In this document: positions 17,620-26,691 of the stretch, piece after piece
How the letters are laid out: the number at the start of each line of letters is the position of its first letter
How positions within the stretch are numbered: the first letter of the stretch is position 1
Assembly: GCF_041583835.1 (NCBI RefSeq)
Contig: NZ_JBFHFC010000001.1
Coordinates: forward strand, 124,001-188,000
Reading direction: 5' to 3'
DNA: 64,000 nucleotides
Source: Thiomicrorhabdus sp041583835
GTDB lineage: Bacteria; Pseudomonadota; Gammaproteobacteria; Thiomicrospirales; Thiomicrospiraceae
Position numbers and translations under genes: made by a program
Notes under the pieces: generated by a model
What the model saw: the letters and a program-made list of their open reading frames with translations, nothing else
What the model was told of the DNA's origin: nothing
Databases searched by the model: none

Positions 17620-17642
17620 TTATCCACAGTTATTGTGAATAA
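17620..17642. promoter_or_regulatory. Inverted pair of consensus DnaA boxes
   Basis: TTATCCACA (17620-17628, plus) and TTATTCACA (17634-17642, minus) both match TTATNCACA exactly and are 5 bp apart. They lie 34 bp before the universal stress gene ATG, beside a TTGACC (17597-17602) that could be a -35 element. Confidence 0.6.
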
Positions 17643-17676
17643 ACTCACCCTAATACCATAGGAACAGGAGTGCAAA

Positions 17677-18129
17677 ATGCATAATTATCAAACCATTCTC
17701 GTTGCGGTCGATTTTTCAAAACACAGCGATTTCGCTTTAGCACGGGCGATGCAGTTGGCGGAAATTTACAACGCATCCATCCATGTCATTCACGTCGTAG
17801 AAATTCCGACCTATCCGGTTTTGGAGGATGTGGCAGTCACCGGACTTCCCGGTGTGTGGGACGTAGAATTAACCGAAAAAATCATGGATAATGCAAACCA
17901 CAAATTGAAGCATTTAATGGAGCAGTCCGGACTTTCGCTGAAACACGCCAAGGTCATTAACGGAATTGCCAGTGATACGATTGTCTCAACGGCTGAAGAA
18001 TTAGACGCAGATTTAATCGTCATGGGTAAATACGGTTTATCCGGCTGGAAACGGCTGCTAGGCTCGACAACCGATAGTGTACTCCATAGAGCGCATTGCG
18101 ATGTATTGTCGGTCAAGTTGGACGAGTAA
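17677..18129 (+). CDS. Universal stress protein, UspA family
   Basis: A 150 aa single-domain Usp with a Rossmann-like fold. It starts HNYQTILVAVDFSKHSDFAL and ends with the ATP-binding signature G117-x2-G120-x8-G129-S130 (MGKYGLSGWKRLLGSTTDSV), so it belongs to the nucleotide-binding branch. The ATG has an AGGAG ribosome site. The 143 bp upstream hold a palindrome and two DnaA boxes, suggesting growth- or replication-linked control. A secreted protein of unknown function follows 29 bp later, probably in the same operon. Confidence 0.92.
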   Translation: MHNYQTILVAVDFSKHSDFALARAMQLAEIYNASIHVIHVVEIPTYPVLEDVAVTGLPGVWDVELTEKIMDNANHKLKHLMEQSGLSLKHAKVINGIASDTIVSTAEELDADLIVMGKYGLSGWKRLLGSTTDSVLHRAHCDVLSVKLDE

Positions 18130-18158
18130 GCGTATTTCCCAATCTACAAGGAGCAACC

Positions 18159-19016
18159 ATGCTGGGTTACCTATATAAAAAATCAAGCCAATTTCATTTG
18201 GCGGTGCTTACCGTATTTTGTTTACTGTCCGCCAACAATGTCTATGCCGGACATTTTTCGGTGGGTGAAACCGTGTTTGTCGCTTTCCCCCAACCCAATA
18301 TCAAAGACGATGCATTCATTGTCGGCAAGGTAACCAAAGAGCTTAAAAACGGCGACTATCAACTTGCGGTTTTGGATTATGTAGAAGGGCACGACTATGG
18401 TTCTTCTTGTGTTCCGATCAGCAAAGAAACAGACCAAGGATTAGGCTCCGGCTGGGAAGTCTGGAAAGATACGACCAAATTGGATACCAAGCAATTGGAG
18501 TATGCCGTCTCTCAAAAAAACATAATGAAACTGGATGTTGGTAAACACTATTTTATCGAACGTAACAACCTGTATATCGTGTTCGGTCGTTGGAAATCAG
18601 ACGCTCCGATGTTGACGATTGAAAGACTGAAACGGGCAGAACGCGAAGCAAAAACTGCCGGTCTTGAGGATATGGTCCCGGCTTTTGAACTCAGCATGCT
18701 TCAAAGACAAAGTTTTTATGGTGAATACGGCAGACCGTTAATGCCCTTTGAAACCATTGCTCCATTGAATCAAGCGCTCGAAGCAATTTTGAAATTATTT
18801 AAAGAAGACAACCAACTTGCAAAATTATGGCGTGCAAAACAAAGGGATTGGAAAGCAATTGAAAAGTCGACCCGTTATTACTTTTTGATCGAAGCGATTG
18901 ATAAAATCGTCAGTGATTCAAAAGATCAACTTTACGAAGACGGAGTCGAAGAGGCTGATCCGGATACCTTAAAAGCCATGAAGCAAAACTTATCTCAATT
19001 ACAACGGGATAAATAA
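18159..19016 (+). CDS. Secreted protein of unknown function
   Basis: I do not recognise the family. From ATG 18159 (ribosome site AAGGAG) the protein is 285 aa. A signal peptide covers about residues 1-31 (hydrophobic LAVLTVFCLLSAN, cleavage near VYAG). The first mature part, to about residue 140, reads like a small beta domain (VGETVFVAFPQPNIKDDAFIVG, YQLAVLDYVEGHDYG). The rest is helical and charged (ERLKRAEREAKTAG, DWKAIEKSTRYYFLIEAIDKI). It has one Cys, so no disulfide. It lies 29 bp after the universal stress gene, which suggests stress-linked expression of a periplasmic protein. Confidence 0.75.
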   Translation: MLGYLYKKSSQFHLAVLTVFCLLSANNVYAGHFSVGETVFVAFPQPNIKDDAFIVGKVTKELKNGDYQLAVLDYVEGHDYGSSCVPISKETDQGLGSGWEVWKDTTKLDTKQLEYAVSQKNIMKLDVGKHYFIERNNLYIVFGRWKSDAPMLTIERLKRAEREAKTAGLEDMVPAFELSMLQRQSFYGEYGRPLMPFETIAPLNQALEAILKLFKEDNQLAKLWRAKQRDWKAIEKSTRYYFLIEAIDKIVSDSKDQLYEDGVEEADPDTLKAMKQNLSQLQRDK

Positions 19017-19085
19017 GAAATAGCGTATTACTGTTAGAATTAAAAGAATCCTGCTTTTTTAACCGGCGCGCGTTAAAAAGGACGG

Positions 19086-19115
19086 AAAAAAAAAGGGGCT
19101 GTTATTAACAGCCCC
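19086..19115 (-). terminator. Terminator of the cytochrome c gene
   Basis: On the minus strand GGGGCTGTT-AAT-AACAGCCCC is followed by nine T. It also closes the convergent plus-strand operon. Confidence 0.92.
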
Positions 19116-19142
19116 GTTAAGCTTCATCAGAATGATTCAAGC

Positions 19143-19433
19143 CTATTGTTTTTCATAATGATAATATTCTTGATTCAGATAATCTGCGATTTCTTCTACT
19201 TCTTCATCCCAAAATCCGGTATTTAAATTAGCGTTACAAAAAGTAACTGCTTTGACCAATTTGGGATAGCTGGTTGTTTTGGATGGATTAAACGGTTTAG
19301 CTTCATGGCATTTCATGCACTGAGCTTTATCAAGTAATATTTTACCGGGATGCGGCTCGGCTGATGCAGATCCGGAAAAAAAGACAAGACTGCTGGTGAG
19401 CGTCAATGCAAGATGTGTGTTTTGGTTTTTCAT
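19143..19433 (-). CDS. Small monoheme cytochrome c
   Basis: A 96 aa periplasmic cytochrome. The signal peptide runs to about Ala25 (SGSASA). The heme site CMKCH is at residues 39-43. After the heme motif there is no Met, so the usual sixth ligand is missing; a second Cys-Asn pair (FCNANLNTGFW) and the tail EVEEIADYLNQEYYHY follow. This CN...DEVEEIADYLN...YY pattern resembles short cytochromes of sulfur oxidisers, from memory. It probably carries electrons in the periplasm, or binds a small ligand at an open heme site. It is divergent from ycaO. Confidence 0.85.
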   Translation of the reverse strand: MKNQNTHLALTLTSSLVFFSGSASAEPHPGKILLDKAQCMKCHEAKPFNPSKTTSYPKLVKAVTFCNANLNTGFWDEEVEEIADYLNQEYYHYEKQ

Positions 19434-19572
19434 TTTAAGCCCCCTTTAATGAAAACGATTCACAATATTCATTCTACTCAGATTAAACAGTTTTACTTAC
19501 AAAATAAATTTATATCAGCATAATTTTAAATACGGATTGGCTTAAAGCAACCAAATCAAGGAAATAGACTCA

Positions 19573-21291
19573 ATGAGTGAATTAACGTTTATCAAAGGCA
19601 AGGACGCCTGCTTGGAAAATTCTATCGAAAATATGCAGAACATTTTGCGTAATGCAGGTTTTGATATCGTTGAAGCTTCTTGGTTAAACCCCGTATCAAA
19701 TGTCTATTCGGTGCATATCTACGATGAAAATTGTCCGGGCCTGTTCACAAACGGAAAAGGGACAAGCAGAAAGGCGACCTTAGCCAGTGCTCTCGGCGAG
19801 TTTATCGAACGTTTATCTACTAATTATTTCTTTTCGGATTATTGGCTGGAAAACAACGCTCTGGAAAATGCCGGAAGTTGGTTGTACTACCCGGATGAAA
19901 AACGTTTTCCCCTAGAAAATTATCAAAACTGTCTAAGCTCGAAGCTTTGGAAGTTTTACGATCCCGACCAGGATTATCAGGCCGAAGACTTGCTCAGTTT
20001 CAACCACACCGACGACGAAATCAGAGCGATTCCGTTAACGCAAGTCAGTTCCGGTGAAAGCATATACTTCCCGATGAACCTGCTAAGTAACATCTATGCC
20101 AGTAACGGTCTGTCGGCAGGGAACACCCATTTGGAAGCGCAGGTCCAGGGCTTATCCGAAGTATTCGAGCGTTGGGTTAAGAATAAAATCATGCGCGAAA
20201 ACCTATGTTTGCCCGAAATCCCGGAGTCGGTCATTGCACGCTTTCATACCGTTATACAGGCCAGGGAAGCATTGCAGCGCGAAGGTATCGAAGTATCCAT
20301 GCGCGACGCATCTTTAGGCGGACATTTTCCCGTCATTAACGTAACTTTGTTCGAACAAAAAACCGGTCGCTGTTTTGCTTCTTTCGGCGCGCATCCTATT
20401 TTTGAAGTCGCCTTGGAAAGAACCTTGACCGAATCGCTACAAGGTCGTCAACTCGGAAATTTAGACGGGTTTCAGACGCCGGTATTCGACGAAGATGCCG
20501 TTGCCGAAGATGAGAATATCGAAAACCACTTTATAGACTCTAGCGGTTTGATTCACGCCCGCTTCATTTCCGATTCGGCTGATTATGAATTCCATGATTG
20601 GGATTTTTCAGGAACGACACAACAGCAGTGGCAAAGCCTGGTTGATTTAGTCCAGCGCCAAGGAACCGATGTCTATGTCGCACAGTATGAACATTACGAC
20701 TTTCCGTCTTGCCGCATAATTGTACCGGGCATGTCCGAAATCTATCCTTGCGACGAGCTGGTTCAAAGCAATCAGAATGTCGGTCGCAATTTACGTGATT
20801 TGCTGTTATCCCTGGACGCGACGACGGATTTCGACGAGCATTTAGATGAGCTTGATGCTTTAGGATTAAGCGAACACCAAGGAATCGCTTCATTAATCGG
20901 CTTGATGCCCGATCCGGGTAGTTTCTGGTCACAGCTCAAAGTTGCCGATTTACGTTTCTGGTTGGCATTGGCGGCAGGTAATCACGGTGCGGCATTGGAA
21001 TCGGTACAAGAATCCTTGTACTTTGTCGATCCCGTAAGCCATTGGGGTGTGCGCTATAAAGCTTTCGAATTCGCGTTAGAAATGCACGCTTCCGACTCAA
21101 TCAATCAGTCAACTATGACGAGTCTATTCGGAAGTGATTTGACTGACAAAGTGATGAAAAACATTACAGGTGATGAGATTTTCTTTGGAGAACCCATTGG
21201 TTTAGATATTTTCCTGCAATCCGAAAGACATCAGTCCATGCTGAAAATCTATGATCGTATCCGACAGGTCAAACAAGAACGTTTCGTTTAA
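19573..21291 (+). CDS. ycaO: YcaO-family protein (ribosomal S12 methylthiotransferase accessory factor type)
   Basis: YcaO proteins use ATP to activate peptide backbone amides. The E. coli member (586 aa) aids RimO-dependent beta-methylthiolation of ribosomal protein S12. This 572 aa protein aligns along its full length: FIKGKDACLE start, GKGTSRKATLASALGEFIERLSTNYF with ATP/Mg-contacting Glu residues near 75-82, LSEVFERWVKNKI near 200, and a TPR-like C-terminal half. It is isolated, without a peptide precursor or dehydrogenase, so a RiPP role is unlikely. The start ATG has an AAGGAAAT site. Confidence 0.9.
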   Translation: MSELTFIKGKDACLENSIENMQNILRNAGFDIVEASWLNPVSNVYSVHIYDENCPGLFTNGKGTSRKATLASALGEFIERLSTNYFFSDYWLENNALENAGSWLYYPDEKRFPLENYQNCLSSKLWKFYDPDQDYQAEDLLSFNHTDDEIRAIPLTQVSSGESIYFPMNLLSNIYASNGLSAGNTHLEAQVQGLSEVFERWVKNKIMRENLCLPEIPESVIARFHTVIQAREALQREGIEVSMRDASLGGHFPVINVTLFEQKTGRCFASFGAHPIFEVALERTLTESLQGRQLGNLDGFQTPVFDEDAVAEDENIENHFIDSSGLIHARFISDSADYEFHDWDFSGTTQQQWQSLVDLVQRQGTDVYVAQYEHYDFPSCRIIVPGMSEIYPCDELVQSNQNVGRNLRDLLLSLDATTDFDEHLDELDALGLSEHQGIASLIGLMPDPGSFWSQLKVADLRFWLALAAGNHGAALESVQESLYFVDPVSHWGVRYKAFEFALEMHASDSINQSTMTSLFGSDLTDKVMKNITGDEIFFGEPIGLDIFLQSERHQSMLKIYDRIRQVKQERFV

Positions 21292-21363
21292 TAAAATAAT
21301 CCATTCTAAATGGATGGGGAAAGGATAGCGGCTAATCGAACAATGGCCATTTATCTCAAAAAT

Positions 21364-21390
21364 AAAAAAGCCACAAGTCAATTTGTGGCT
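21364..21390. terminator. Bidirectional terminator between ycaO and the DUF481 gene
   Basis: AAAAAGCCACAA and TTGTGGCTTTTT pair around a short loop, with T runs on both strands. A second hairpin, AATGCCTA-TGAATC-TAGGCATT, follows at 21398-21419. Confidence 0.92.
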
Positions 21391-21440
21391 TTTTATTAAT
21401 GCCTATGAATCTAGGCATTTCTAACGCTTAAAGCGCTTAC

Positions 21441-22163
21441 TTAAAAGTCATACATTAACGTAATGATCGTTTGAGTGTCTTCTTTTTTAACGCCAGGGGC
21501 AGGATCGCTATTACTACGGTATTGATAAGCAGCCTTCAAGCTTAGTCTTTCAGCCATTTTCACTTTGATACCGGTATTGGTTTCTATCTTGGTCTGTTCG
21601 CCACCACCATACACAATCGCGTCCTGTGTGAATTTAACGTGCTGATTAAAGGTGTAAGCGTATTCGCCTTTCAAGCGCCCGATCGTTTGCTCCACATCGT
21701 CTGCTACGATGTAATCGGTTAACTGGTAACCGAGACCGGCTTCCGCTTTAAGTAATGTTTTTTCATCTTTGATAAATGTTTTACCTAAACCGACGGTAAA
21801 TAACGAATCAAGATCCAAGTCGGCAAATTTATCTTTTTCAAAACGCCCCTGAACAAAACTGTAATAGTCTCTATTTTGGCTATAGAAACGGTTGTACTGA
21901 AGATCGGCGACAAAACGTTCCTGAGTTTGATCACCGTTTTCGGATTTATTATTAATCTCGAAATTCGATTTAAACTCGTATTTGGCTTGAATGTAGTTCA
22001 CCTTAAGTGCACCGTAAACAGCCGAACTTTCAGTGTTACCGGTTGTATTTGTATAGCCGAGTTCTCCAGCACCTTGCAAACCGTACTTATCTTCCGCCAA
22101 AGCACCGGTACTTAAAATACCGGCCAAGACGACGCCGCTCATCATTAAAGGGATGTTTTTCAT
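21441..22163 (-). CDS. DUF481 / YdiY-type outer-membrane beta-barrel protein
   Basis: A 240 aa predicted outer-membrane protein. The signal peptide ends near GALA (residue 23). The mature part is an alternating beta pattern starting LQGAGELGYTNTTGNTESSAVYG, the signature of the DUF481 (salt-induced outer membrane protein) family, and ends with a strand ITLMYDF whose terminal Phe fits BAM recognition. The function is unknown; the family responds to osmotic or acid stress in some bacteria. It is divergent from accA with a 266 bp gap, and terminated by the shared hairpins. Confidence 0.87.
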   Translation of the reverse strand: MKNIPLMMSGVVLAGILSTGALAEDKYGLQGAGELGYTNTTGNTESSAVYGALKVNYIQAKYEFKSNFEINNKSENGDQTQERFVADLQYNRFYSQNRDYYSFVQGRFEKDKFADLDLDSLFTVGLGKTFIKDEKTLLKAEAGLGYQLTDYIVADDVEQTIGRLKGEYAYTFNQHVKFTQDAIVYGGGEQTKIETNTGIKVKMAERLSLKAAYQYRSNSDPAPGVKKEDTQTIITLMYDF

Positions 22164-22429
22164 GGTAGATCGTTTCCTAAATTAGTAAATAGCTCGCTGT
22201 TATCGATTGATTTTACTCATGAATTTCATCATACCGACAACTTTATGGAATTCAAAGGCCGGACATTATAGCAAAACCGACCTTGAAATATTACCCATAA
22301 CCTATAGGGTTAAAGGGATTTGAGGTGTGATAAAAGCATCTAATTAAAAAAAAACGGTCTTATACAGCACATAAAAATGAAGTTTGTTAAAATAGGCCAA
22401 TTATTCATATCACTTTATGGAATTTAGGA

Positions 22430-23386
22430 ATGAAATTAGATTTTTTAGATTTTGAGCAGCCTATTGCTGAATTAGAAGCCAAAATTGACGAGCTTCGCCA
22501 CCTTGATGGCGCTGACATGAATCTTCTCCAGGAGATCGCTGCATTGGAAACCAAAAGTAAAAATCTAACTGAGTCTATTTTCAAAAATCTGAGTGACGTT
22601 CAAGTCGCGCAATTGGCAAGACACTCGCAAAGACCTTACGCGCTTGATTACATCAAAGAAATATTTACAGATTTTAAAGAACTGCACGGAGATCGTGCGT
22701 TCGCCGATGATTTAGCTATCGTTGCCGGTTTAGCACGATTGGACGGCCAACCGGTAATGGTTATCGGACAGGAAAAAGGGCGCGACACCAAAGAAAAAAT
22801 CAAACGTAATTTTGGTATGCCACGCCCGGAAGGGTACCGCAAAGCGTTACGTCTAATGAAAATGGCGGAAAGATTCAATTTGCCGATCGTTACTTTCATC
22901 GACACTCCGGGGGCTTACCCTGGAATTGATGCCGAAGAGCGCGGACAAAGTGAAGCGATTGCCCGAAACCTGATTGAAATGGCTGAATTGCGCGTACCGA
23001 TTATTTGTACGGTAATTGGTGAAGGGGGATCCGGTGGTGCTTTGGCCATTGGTGTTGGCGACGTTACTATGATGATGCAGTACAGTACCTATTCCGTTAT
23101 TTCTCCGGAAGGTTGTGCGTCTATCTTATGGAAAAATGCCGCCAATGCAAAAGATGCCGCTGAAGCACTAGGAATCACAGCACCTCGATTGAAGTCGTTA
23201 GGTTTGATTGATGAAATCATTCAGGAACCACTTGGTGGAGCTCATCGTGACCCTAAGGCTGCTGCAGCTAGTTTAAAGAATGCGTTAAATGCTCAGCTAA
23301 GCCAACTTGCCAATGTGGCTACAGACGAACTTCTAGCTAACCGTTATCAACGTTATATGGATTACGGAAATTTTGACGTAGCCTAA
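22430..23386 (+). CDS. accA: Acetyl-CoA carboxylase carboxyltransferase subunit alpha
   Basis: AccA with AccD transfers the carboxyl group from biotin to acetyl-CoA, the first step of fatty acid synthesis. The 318 aa length equals that of E. coli (319). Hallmarks are LDFEQPIAELEAKIDELR at the start, GRDTKEKIKRNFGMPRPEGYRKA, FIDTPGAYPGIDAEERGQSEAIA and GEGGSGGALAIGVGD. The ATG has a TTAGGA site. tilS follows after a terminator, as in E. coli, but dnaE is not upstream. Confidence 0.98.
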   Translation: MKLDFLDFEQPIAELEAKIDELRHLDGADMNLLQEIAALETKSKNLTESIFKNLSDVQVAQLARHSQRPYALDYIKEIFTDFKELHGDRAFADDLAIVAGLARLDGQPVMVIGQEKGRDTKEKIKRNFGMPRPEGYRKALRLMKMAERFNLPIVTFIDTPGAYPGIDAEERGQSEAIARNLIEMAELRVPIICTVIGEGGSGGALAIGVGDVTMMMQYSTYSVISPEGCASILWKNAANAKDAAEALGITAPRLKSLGLIDEIIQEPLGGAHRDPKAAAASLKNALNAQLSQLANVATDELLANRYQRYMDYGNFDVA

Positions 23387-23470
23387 TCGCTGCAAGACAT
23401 CCATGTTTTACTAATCGATTCTTTTATACAAATCGTATATCAATCGGTTATACAACTAAACAACCCCCTT

Positions 23471-23501
23471 AAATCACCGGCAGGCCCCCGGTGATTTTTT
23501 T
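23471..23501 (+). terminator. accA terminator
   Basis: AAATCACCGG-CAGGCC-CCCGGTGATTT followed by T. Confidence 0.9.
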
Positions 23502-23532
23502 GTTTTCAAGCATGGCTTATTAGAGGCGTTTC

Positions 23533-24942
23533 GTGATCGATTCATTTCCAGTTTTAGCATCCGAAATTGAACGTTTCAAGACTCAAGTTTCTGACCGACA
23601 AAATCTTCTAGTTGCATACAGCGGCGGACTCGATTCGACCGTACTGCTTCATGCTCTCTTACAGATTCCCGCTTTCAAGCAAAAACTGTATGCCGTTCAT
23701 ATTAATCACCAGCTACAGCCCCAAGCAGATCAGTGGAGCCGACACTGTCTTGAATTTTGCCGACAGCATGGGATCGAGTTTCATTCAATCAAAGTCAATA
23801 TCGATCAGACTCAAAGACAAGGGATCGAAGCGGTTGCCAGAAAACGACGCTATGATGCATTAACGTCATGTTTAAAAGAGGGGGACCTCTTACTGACAGC
23901 GCATCATCAACGTGATCAAGCCGAAACTTTTTTATTAAACTTGACCCGCGGATCGGGCGTAAACGGCTTATCCGCCATGCCCTATAAAAAAACAATCGTT
24001 ATTTCGAATCAGACTCATGCTTATCATCTCCGACCGTTTCTCAAAGTGCCGTATGAAGAGATATTGGCTTATGCACGTAAACATCAACTAGATTGGATTG
24101 AAGATCCGAGCAATGCAAATATTGAATTCAGACGAAACTTGATTAGACACCGAATTCTTCCTGAATTCAGAGGGAGCTGGATCAATATCGATTCTCAAAT
24201 AGAACGTTCGGCCGAACACTTGCAAGAGGCTCAAATCCTATTGCAGCGTTTTGCGGAACAGCAGCTTCAAACATTCAAACACGGCATTAACAGTATCGAT
24301 TTAAACCGCTATCAACACCTTGATTGGATTGCATTGAAGAATGTTTTACGTCACTGGAGCGATACGGTCTGCAACATCAATCTTGGTGTTAAACAACTTG
24401 AATGGATCGACAAACACTGTTTTCAGCAGCCAACAACCAAAGCGAGTTTAAAACTGGCCTGCGGCGAACTTAGGCTATACCGAAAGAAACTTTTTTATTT
24501 CATTGATTTCTATAAGGATTATTCCATTAAGATCTCCACTCTAAAAGAATATATCAAACGAAATTCGAGTGACAGCGGACAGTACACATTGAATCTACCT
24601 AAACACTGGTATGAACAAAACCGCGAGCGTTTAACCGTGCGTAACATCCAAGATTCTGACGAATTAAATCGAAACAGCTTAAAGAAATGGTTTCAAGGCC
24701 AAGGCATTCCGCCATGGAGCAGACCTTTTTGGCCGGTATTATGTCTGGACGATCAAATGCTCTGTGTTTGGGGAATGAGAACCTCGTTTCTACCCGAGGA
24801 AAATCAAAGTTCTCAACAAAAACATAAACATGAGAACGAAACCATTGCATTATCCTTAGATGACGATATGATTCATCTTATAGCAACAAAACAACTGCTG
24901 ATGAAAAAAGGGCCGTCCGGAAATTGTCAGAGCTGCGGATAA
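23533..24942 (+). CDS. tilS: tRNA(Ile)-lysidine synthase
   Basis: TilS converts cytidine 34 of the CAU-anticodon tRNA-Ile to lysidine so that it reads AUA. The 469 aa protein starts at GTG 23533 with GAGGCG as ribosome site. The PP-loop SGGLDST lies at residues 30-36, and the later ATP/tRNA motifs are AVHINHQLQPQADQW and TAHHQRDQAETFLLNLTRGSG. The C-terminal third, with KKWFQGQGIPPWSR, is the tRNA acceptor-binding domain. pyrG has its own promoter downstream. Confidence 0.96.
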   Translation: MIDSFPVLASEIERFKTQVSDRQNLLVAYSGGLDSTVLLHALLQIPAFKQKLYAVHINHQLQPQADQWSRHCLEFCRQHGIEFHSIKVNIDQTQRQGIEAVARKRRYDALTSCLKEGDLLLTAHHQRDQAETFLLNLTRGSGVNGLSAMPYKKTIVISNQTHAYHLRPFLKVPYEEILAYARKHQLDWIEDPSNANIEFRRNLIRHRILPEFRGSWINIDSQIERSAEHLQEAQILLQRFAEQQLQTFKHGINSIDLNRYQHLDWIALKNVLRHWSDTVCNINLGVKQLEWIDKHCFQQPTTKASLKLACGELRLYRKKLFYFIDFYKDYSIKISTLKEYIKRNSSDSGQYTLNLPKHWYEQNRERLTVRNIQDSDELNRNSLKKWFQGQGIPPWSRPFWPVLCLDDQMLCVWGMRTSFLPEENQSSQQKHKHENETIALSLDDDMIHLIATKQLLMKKGPSGNCQSCG

Positions 24943-24965
24943 GCCCGTTAAATAACTAAATTACA

Positions 24966-24994
24966 TTGATGGATAGGCGCTATTAGGCTATAAT
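24966..24994 (+). promoter_or_regulatory. Sigma-70 promoter for pyrG
   Basis: TTGATG (24966-24971), 17 bp spacer, TATAAT (24989-24994), 60 bp before the pyrG ATG. Confidence 0.75.
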
Positions 24995-25054
24995 TCGCTT
25001 CCATTCTGAAACATCAAAATCTTGATTTCCAACCTTTCAATAAAGTGTGAATAA

Positions 25055-26689
25055 ATGACTAAATTTATTTTTGTGACAGGTGGTGTAGTCTCTTCCTTAG
25101 GTAAAGGTATTGCGGCTGCTTCATTAGGGGCCTTGTTAGAGGCGCGCGGTCTAAAAGTCAGTATGTTAAAAATGGATCCGTATATTAACGTCGATCCAGG
25201 TACGATGAGCCCGTTTCAACACGGGGAGGTTTTCGTTACTGACGATGGTGCCGAAACCGATTTGGATTTAGGGCATTATGAACGTTTCGTTCAAAGACAC
25301 TTTACCAAAGGTAACAGTTTTTCTACGGGCCAGGTATACGAGCGAGTTATTCGTAAAGAACGTCGCGGCGATTACCTTGGCGGTACCGTTCAGGTCATTC
25401 CGCACATCACGGACGAAATCAAGAGCCGCATCCTTAAGGCTGCGGAAGGTTATGATGTCGCCTTGGTTGAAGTCGGCGGAACGGTAGGGGATATTGAATC
25501 CCTTCCTTTCCTCGAAGCGATCCGTCAATTAAGCATTGAAGTCGGCCGCGACCGCGCCATGTTCATGCACTTGACCTTACTTCCTTACATTGCGGTAGCC
25601 GGCGAAGTCAAAACCAAACCGACCCAACACTCGGTTAAAGAATTGCGCTCAATCGGTATCCAGCCGGATATCTTGATTTGTCGTTCTGAAATTCCGTTGG
25701 CGGAAAACGAAAAAACCAAAATTGCTCTGTTCACCAATGTTGAAGAGAAGGCAGTTATTAACTCCTTGGATGCAAGAACGATCTATGAAGTTCCTCGCAT
25801 GCTGCACGAACAAGGTTTGGATGATTTAGTTGTAGACCGTTTCAGATTGGATCTGCCGGCACCTAATTTGTCCGACTGGGATGCAGTTGTAAGTGCTCAA
25901 CTAAATCCTAAGCGCTCTGTAGAGATCGCCATGGTCGGTAAATACGTTGACCTGACGGAAGCATACAAGTCGTTGATCGAAGCCTTGATCCATGCCGGAA
26001 TTCATACCAAGACGAAAGTGAACATTCACTATATCGACTCTGAAGAAATCGAAAAAACCGATACTTCATGTCTCCAGTATATGGACGCTATTTTGGTGCC
26101 TGGCGGATTCGGCGAACGTGGTGTAGAAGGTAAAATTTCAGCCATTCAATATGCTCGTGAGAACAAAATTCCGTATCTTGGAATTTGTCTTGGAATGCAA
26201 ATGGCGGTGGTTGAATACGCTCGTCACGTCGCGGGACTGGAAGATGCTCACAGTAGCGAGCTTAACCCGAACACGCCGCATCCGGTCGTAGCCCTGATTA
26301 CAGAATGGACAGACGAAAACGGCGAAAAAATTCAACGCGACGAAGAAACCGATCTTGGTGGAACCATGCGCCTTGGAAGCCAGAACTGTCGTTTGAACGA
26401 GGGTTCAAAAATCCAAGAAATTTACGGCAGCAGCTTAATCAACGAACGCCATCGTCATCGCTATGAAGTCAATGACGGTTACATTAGCAAACTTGAAGAA
26501 GCGGGCTTGGTTTTTGCCGGACGTTCCGAAGACGGAACTTTGGTCGAAACCATTGAAATTCCTGAGCACCCTTGGTTTGTAGCCTGTCAATTCCATCCGG
26601 AATTCACTTCTACACCACGTAACGGTCACCCTTTATTCACTGCGTTTGTCGAAGCGGCTAACCAACACCAACAATCTCAGGAAGCTTGA
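25055..26689 (+). CDS. pyrG: CTP synthase
   Basis: PyrG makes CTP from UTP using glutamine. The 544 aa protein has the N-terminal synthetase domain (FVTGGVVSSLGKGIAAASLG, KMDPYINVDPGTMSPFQHGEV) and a C-terminal class I glutamine amidotransferase domain from about residue 290. The nucleophile Cys is in LGICLGMQMA, and the His/Glu pair is in CQFHPEFTS. kdsA begins 2 bp past the stop, giving the usual pyrG-kdsA-eno-ftsB order. Confidence 0.98.
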   Translation: MTKFIFVTGGVVSSLGKGIAAASLGALLEARGLKVSMLKMDPYINVDPGTMSPFQHGEVFVTDDGAETDLDLGHYERFVQRHFTKGNSFSTGQVYERVIRKERRGDYLGGTVQVIPHITDEIKSRILKAAEGYDVALVEVGGTVGDIESLPFLEAIRQLSIEVGRDRAMFMHLTLLPYIAVAGEVKTKPTQHSVKELRSIGIQPDILICRSEIPLAENEKTKIALFTNVEEKAVINSLDARTIYEVPRMLHEQGLDDLVVDRFRLDLPAPNLSDWDAVVSAQLNPKRSVEIAMVGKYVDLTEAYKSLIEALIHAGIHTKTKVNIHYIDSEEIEKTDTSCLQYMDAILVPGGFGERGVEGKISAIQYARENKIPYLGICLGMQMAVVEYARHVAGLEDAHSSELNPNTPHPVVALITEWTDENGEKIQRDEETDLGGTMRLGSQNCRLNEGSKIQEIYGSSLINERHRHRYEVNDGYISKLEEAGLVFAGRSEDGTLVETIEIPEHPWFVACQFHPEFTSTPRNGHPLFTAFVEAANQHQQSQEA

Positions 26690-26691
26690 TT

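Noticed and set aside
19573..21291. YcaO as part of a RiPP (azoline peptide) cluster
   Set aside because: Full-length similarity to E. coli YcaO and no precursor peptide, dehydrogenase or protease next to it.
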